Shown here: positions 32,941 to 34,795 of the stretch, one piece after another
Position numbering within the stretch: position 1 is the first letter of the stretch
Layout of the letters: each line of letters begins with the position of its first letter
Source: CBCXVS01 sp965178525
Lineage (GTDB): Bacteria; Tectomicrobia; Entotheonellia; Entotheonellales; Entotheonellaceae
Reading direction: 5' to 3'
Length of the DNA: 34,795 nt
NCBI GenBank assembly: GCA_965178525.1
Contig: CBCXVS010000040.1
Location: 1-34,795, forward strand
The notes under the pieces: generated by a model
What the model was told of the DNA's origin: nothing
The model's database searches: none
What the model saw: the letters and a program-made list of their open reading frames with translations, nothing else
Made by a program: the position numbers and the translations under genes

Positions 32941-34275
32941 TCACGCCCGGATCTGCCCGGCGTGTAGGTCGTCGGTATCCACGGCCTGAAACCGTTGTTG
33001 GTAGATCTCGTTGAGCAAGAGCGATGCCGGTCCTTCGTCCGTGGAATTGGCGCCCGTGCGAAATGAATCCGGCAGCCCGATCTGCAGACCGAGAAAGGTC
33101 AATAAAAAGGCGGGGGAAAGCGGCTCCGGCACCAGCAATACGATCATGATCGGGCCCGCGAACAGGACCAGTTCGCCCGGGATTCCCGGCACGCCAAAAC
33201 CGAGAATATAAATGATCGGAAGGCATAATAGCAAGCTCAGCATGCTGATGGGGAGTCCGAGCATCATGCAAACGGCGGGTATCATGACAAAGCCGCAGGT
33301 CAGGGTCCCGTTAATGTTGATGATAGAGCCCACGCCAACGGAAAAGCGCCGCACCGACGGGTCAATATCGGGATAGAGTTCCTTGAGCAGATACATGTTG
33401 AGAGGAGTCGACAGGGCTTCGGAGGAAGTCGCCCACAACAAGGGATAGATGCGTAGGAAATACCGGGTGAAATACGCCCGGAGCGATATCCCTGGAACCT
33501 TGTATCGCGCGTAGAGCAGAAGCACGGCGTGCCAGATCGAACAGATGAGCCCGGTGAGCAATGCCAAGATGATATAGACCTGTAGGATGCCGCGTGCAGT
33601 TGTGGTATCGAACGGTATCCCCAATAATGTCACCCGCCCGAAGGTCGACGTCGGATACTGTGCAAAATGAGCTTCGAGGACCTGGGGTAGCGTGATGACG
33701 TAAATCCCCACGAGGAAGGTAAAGACTGGTACGACAAACGTACACACCTCGCCCAGTTTTTCCACCATTTCCGGTAACTGCGAAAAGGCGCGCACCAACC
33801 GTCCCTGGCGGTTCCAGAGAAGCACGGCGGCGATAATCGAGGCATAAATCGCGAAGAAGTAAGGACTCCGCAGCAAGGTATTCCCGACGGAGAGAAACGG
33901 CGTGGTGAAAGCCGAATCTTCGACGCTGCCGCCTCCGAACAGCGGTAGCGTGTAGACTGCGGATACGAGGGCGACCGCGAGCAGGCAGGCGTAGAGGCGC
34001 AGCTTGGCAAACCAGAGCACCGCATAGACCGAAAACTGCCGACCGTCAGCCCCCCCTTGTTGCTGGATACGCAGGAGCGAAGGCGCCAGGATACAAAAGA
34101 TGACCAGCGGCGCCACCGTGCCGTAGGCCCCGACAATCACATCCAGGCATGCCTCGAGCAGGTCCATGAAGGAAAACATACTGCCCAACAGGAGGCCAAG
34201 GCCAAAGCCGGCCCCGGCATACAACGTCGAATATCGCATCATATGTTGTCCAACCGCGCCGATCGTCACGCCCAT
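32941..34275 (-). CDS. Dicarboxylate/glutamate:cation symporter-like protein
   Basis: A 444-residue multi-span membrane protein of the DAACS (GltP/DctA) type. The serine hairpin appears as LWATSSEALSTPLNMYLLKE, and the substrate/sodium-binding helix as VGVGSIININGTLTCGFVMIP. In the family that motif is normally NMDGT; here it is NINGT, missing the conserved Asp. The last hydrophobic hairpins (LSMLSLLLCLPIIYILGFGVPG; PGELVLFAGPIMIVLLVPEPLS) fit the family. ATG 34275 with GAAGG upstream is preferred over a TTG at 34362. It is the first gene of the ATPase cluster, 50 bp before the first ATPase. Substrate unknown and possibly non-canonical. Confidence 0.82.
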   Translation of the reverse strand: MGVTIGAVGQHMMRYSTLYAGAGFGLGLLLGSMFSFMDLLEACLDVIVGAYGTVAPLVIFCILAPSLLRIQQQGGADGRQFSVYAVLWFAKLRLYACLLAVALVSAVYTLPLFGGGSVEDSAFTTPFLSVGNTLLRSPYFFAIYASIIAAVLLWNRQGRLVRAFSQLPEMVEKLGEVCTFVVPVFTFLVGIYVITLPQVLEAHFAQYPTSTFGRVTLLGIPFDTTTARGILQVYIILALLTGLICSIWHAVLLLYARYKVPGISLRAYFTRYFLRIYPLLWATSSEALSTPLNMYLLKELYPDIDPSVRRFSVGVGSIININGTLTCGFVMIPAVCMMLGLPISMLSLLLCLPIIYILGFGVPGIPGELVLFAGPIMIVLLVPEPLSPAFLLTFLGLQIGLPDSFRTGANSTDEGPASLLLNEIYQQRFQAVDTDDLHAGQIRA

Positions 34276-34397
34276 CTTGCTACCTTCAATGCTATGGAAA
34301 ACGCCGCTTTGGCGGTGTAGACCGGCCTCCACGCAGTCTCGTAGGTCATCATGGTTAGCCAAATTTAGAGGATTGTGTCGTCATCGATGAAGACAGA

Positions 34398-34426
34398 ATT
34401 CTACCGCGTTTTTTTTGTTGAGTCAA
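34398..34426 (-). promoter_or_regulatory. Strong sigma-70-like promoter of ATPase cluster
   Basis: On the minus strand TTGACT (34426-34421), a 17-bp A-rich spacer, and TAGAAT (34403-34398): five of six matches in both hexamers. Transcription would start near 34390, leaving about 115 bases of leader before the symporter ATG. Confidence 0.65.
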
Positions 34427-34795
34427 TAGCTCTCAGCTTAAAAAATCGATTGGAAAAGGATAATTTTGGAGTCAAGCGAAGCCCCTTACAACCGCATAGA
34501 AGCTCGTTGTGCTCCAAAAACAGTTATATCCATATATTTGTGGTATATGTGTTTCGGCGCGAGTGAGATTATAGCAGCTAAATGAGATATTTGATCGCAC
34601 CGATACCGATAGGGTTGGCCAGTTTTTTGAAGAATGATAGCATCTCACACACCCGTCGAGAAACTCGCTGCCGCAGTCACCCTCTAAACCATATTTGGCT
34701 TTGCTTCGCCTGGACGACGCGTTAGGCCGAAGTTCCCCTGGCAGAATAGGCGGAGGGTTAAGTAGATCAACAGGTTGGCCCAATTCAAAAGTCCA
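34427..34795. other. AT-richer right edge, partial open frame
   Basis: No recognised gene. On the minus strand a frame enters from beyond the right edge (ELGQPVDLLNPPPILPGEL, then YGLEGDCGSEFLDGC) and stops at 34472. It may be the end of a gene or a mobile-element remnant. I do not recognise it, and the composition is more AT-rich than in the rest of the window. Confidence 0.3.

Noticed and set aside
32941..33271. Extended N-terminus of ATPase A starting at 33271
   Set aside because: It overlaps the symporter C-terminus in another frame and has Arg/His-rich composition; the GTG at 32890 has GGAGGAG upstream.
34700..34740. GTTAGGCC resembling an integron attC core
   Set aside because: No paired inverse core or hairpin, and no integron integrase or cassette structure is visible.

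Overview
The window looks like a chromosomal segment of an uncultured, GC-rich, Gram-negative bacterium. It carries an RND tripartite-type pump, a lipoprotein with a lipobox, a periplasmic sulfatase, a lytic transglycosylase and many Shine-Dalgarno starts. The coenzyme F420 genes (cofD-cofC-cofE-npdG) next to MmgE/PrpD, M16 and sulfatase genes would suit a deep lineage such as Tectomicrobia/'Entotheonella' or a related environmental group. That placement is an impression from gene content, not a demonstrated match. No rRNA, tRNA or CRISPR array was seen.

Layout. 1-1.2 kb: a decayed tyrosine recombinase and a ParD/ParE toxin-antitoxin pair, with an operator-like palindrome over its promoter. 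1.7-4.8 kb: a tight plus-strand operon making the F420 tail and side chain (cofD, cofC, cofE), followed by the F420:NADP oxidoreductase npdG. 4.8-6.25 kb (minus): an ECF sigma factor interrupted by an in-frame amber codon, overlapping its zinc-finger anti-sigma gene. 6.4-11.0 kb (minus): RND adaptor and permease. 11.3-11.7 kb: a frameshifted AAA-like ATPase remnant. 12.0-13.5 kb: a secreted sulfatase with an unusual Cys-rich insert. 13.5-15.9 kb (minus): a hypothetical protein, a LysR regulator and a family 2 glycosyltransferase. 16.3-20.0 kb (plus): an ABC-F ATPase, a small unknown protein and an MmgE/PrpD protein. 20.1-22.1 kb (minus): a LysM lytic transglycosylase with a frameshifted tail and a small coiled-coil protein. 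22.5-23.0 kb: a lipoprotein, followed by about 950 bp without a convincing gene. 23.9-26.5 kb: a double-unit M16 peptidase. 26.6-27.6 kb (minus): a ketopantoate-reductase-like enzyme. 27.8-34.3 kb (minus): a cluster read from one strong sigma-70-like promoter, encoding a dicarboxylate-symporter-like protein, two divergent P-type ATPases and a small membrane-anchored protein between them.

The most interesting items are: (i) the two P-type ATPases, which lack the usual CPC signature (one also lacks the usual Cys and Pro of that helix), with two Cys-less HMA-like domains and a small PacL/DUF5132-like partner; (ii) a 60-bp hairpin repeat, about 85% identical between two copies 3.5 kb apart in opposite orientation; (iii) the amber codon replacing what looks like a conserved Trp in the ECF sigma factor; (iv) a near-leaderless ABC-F gene; and (v) several frameshifted genes that suggest either active gene decay or assembly errors.
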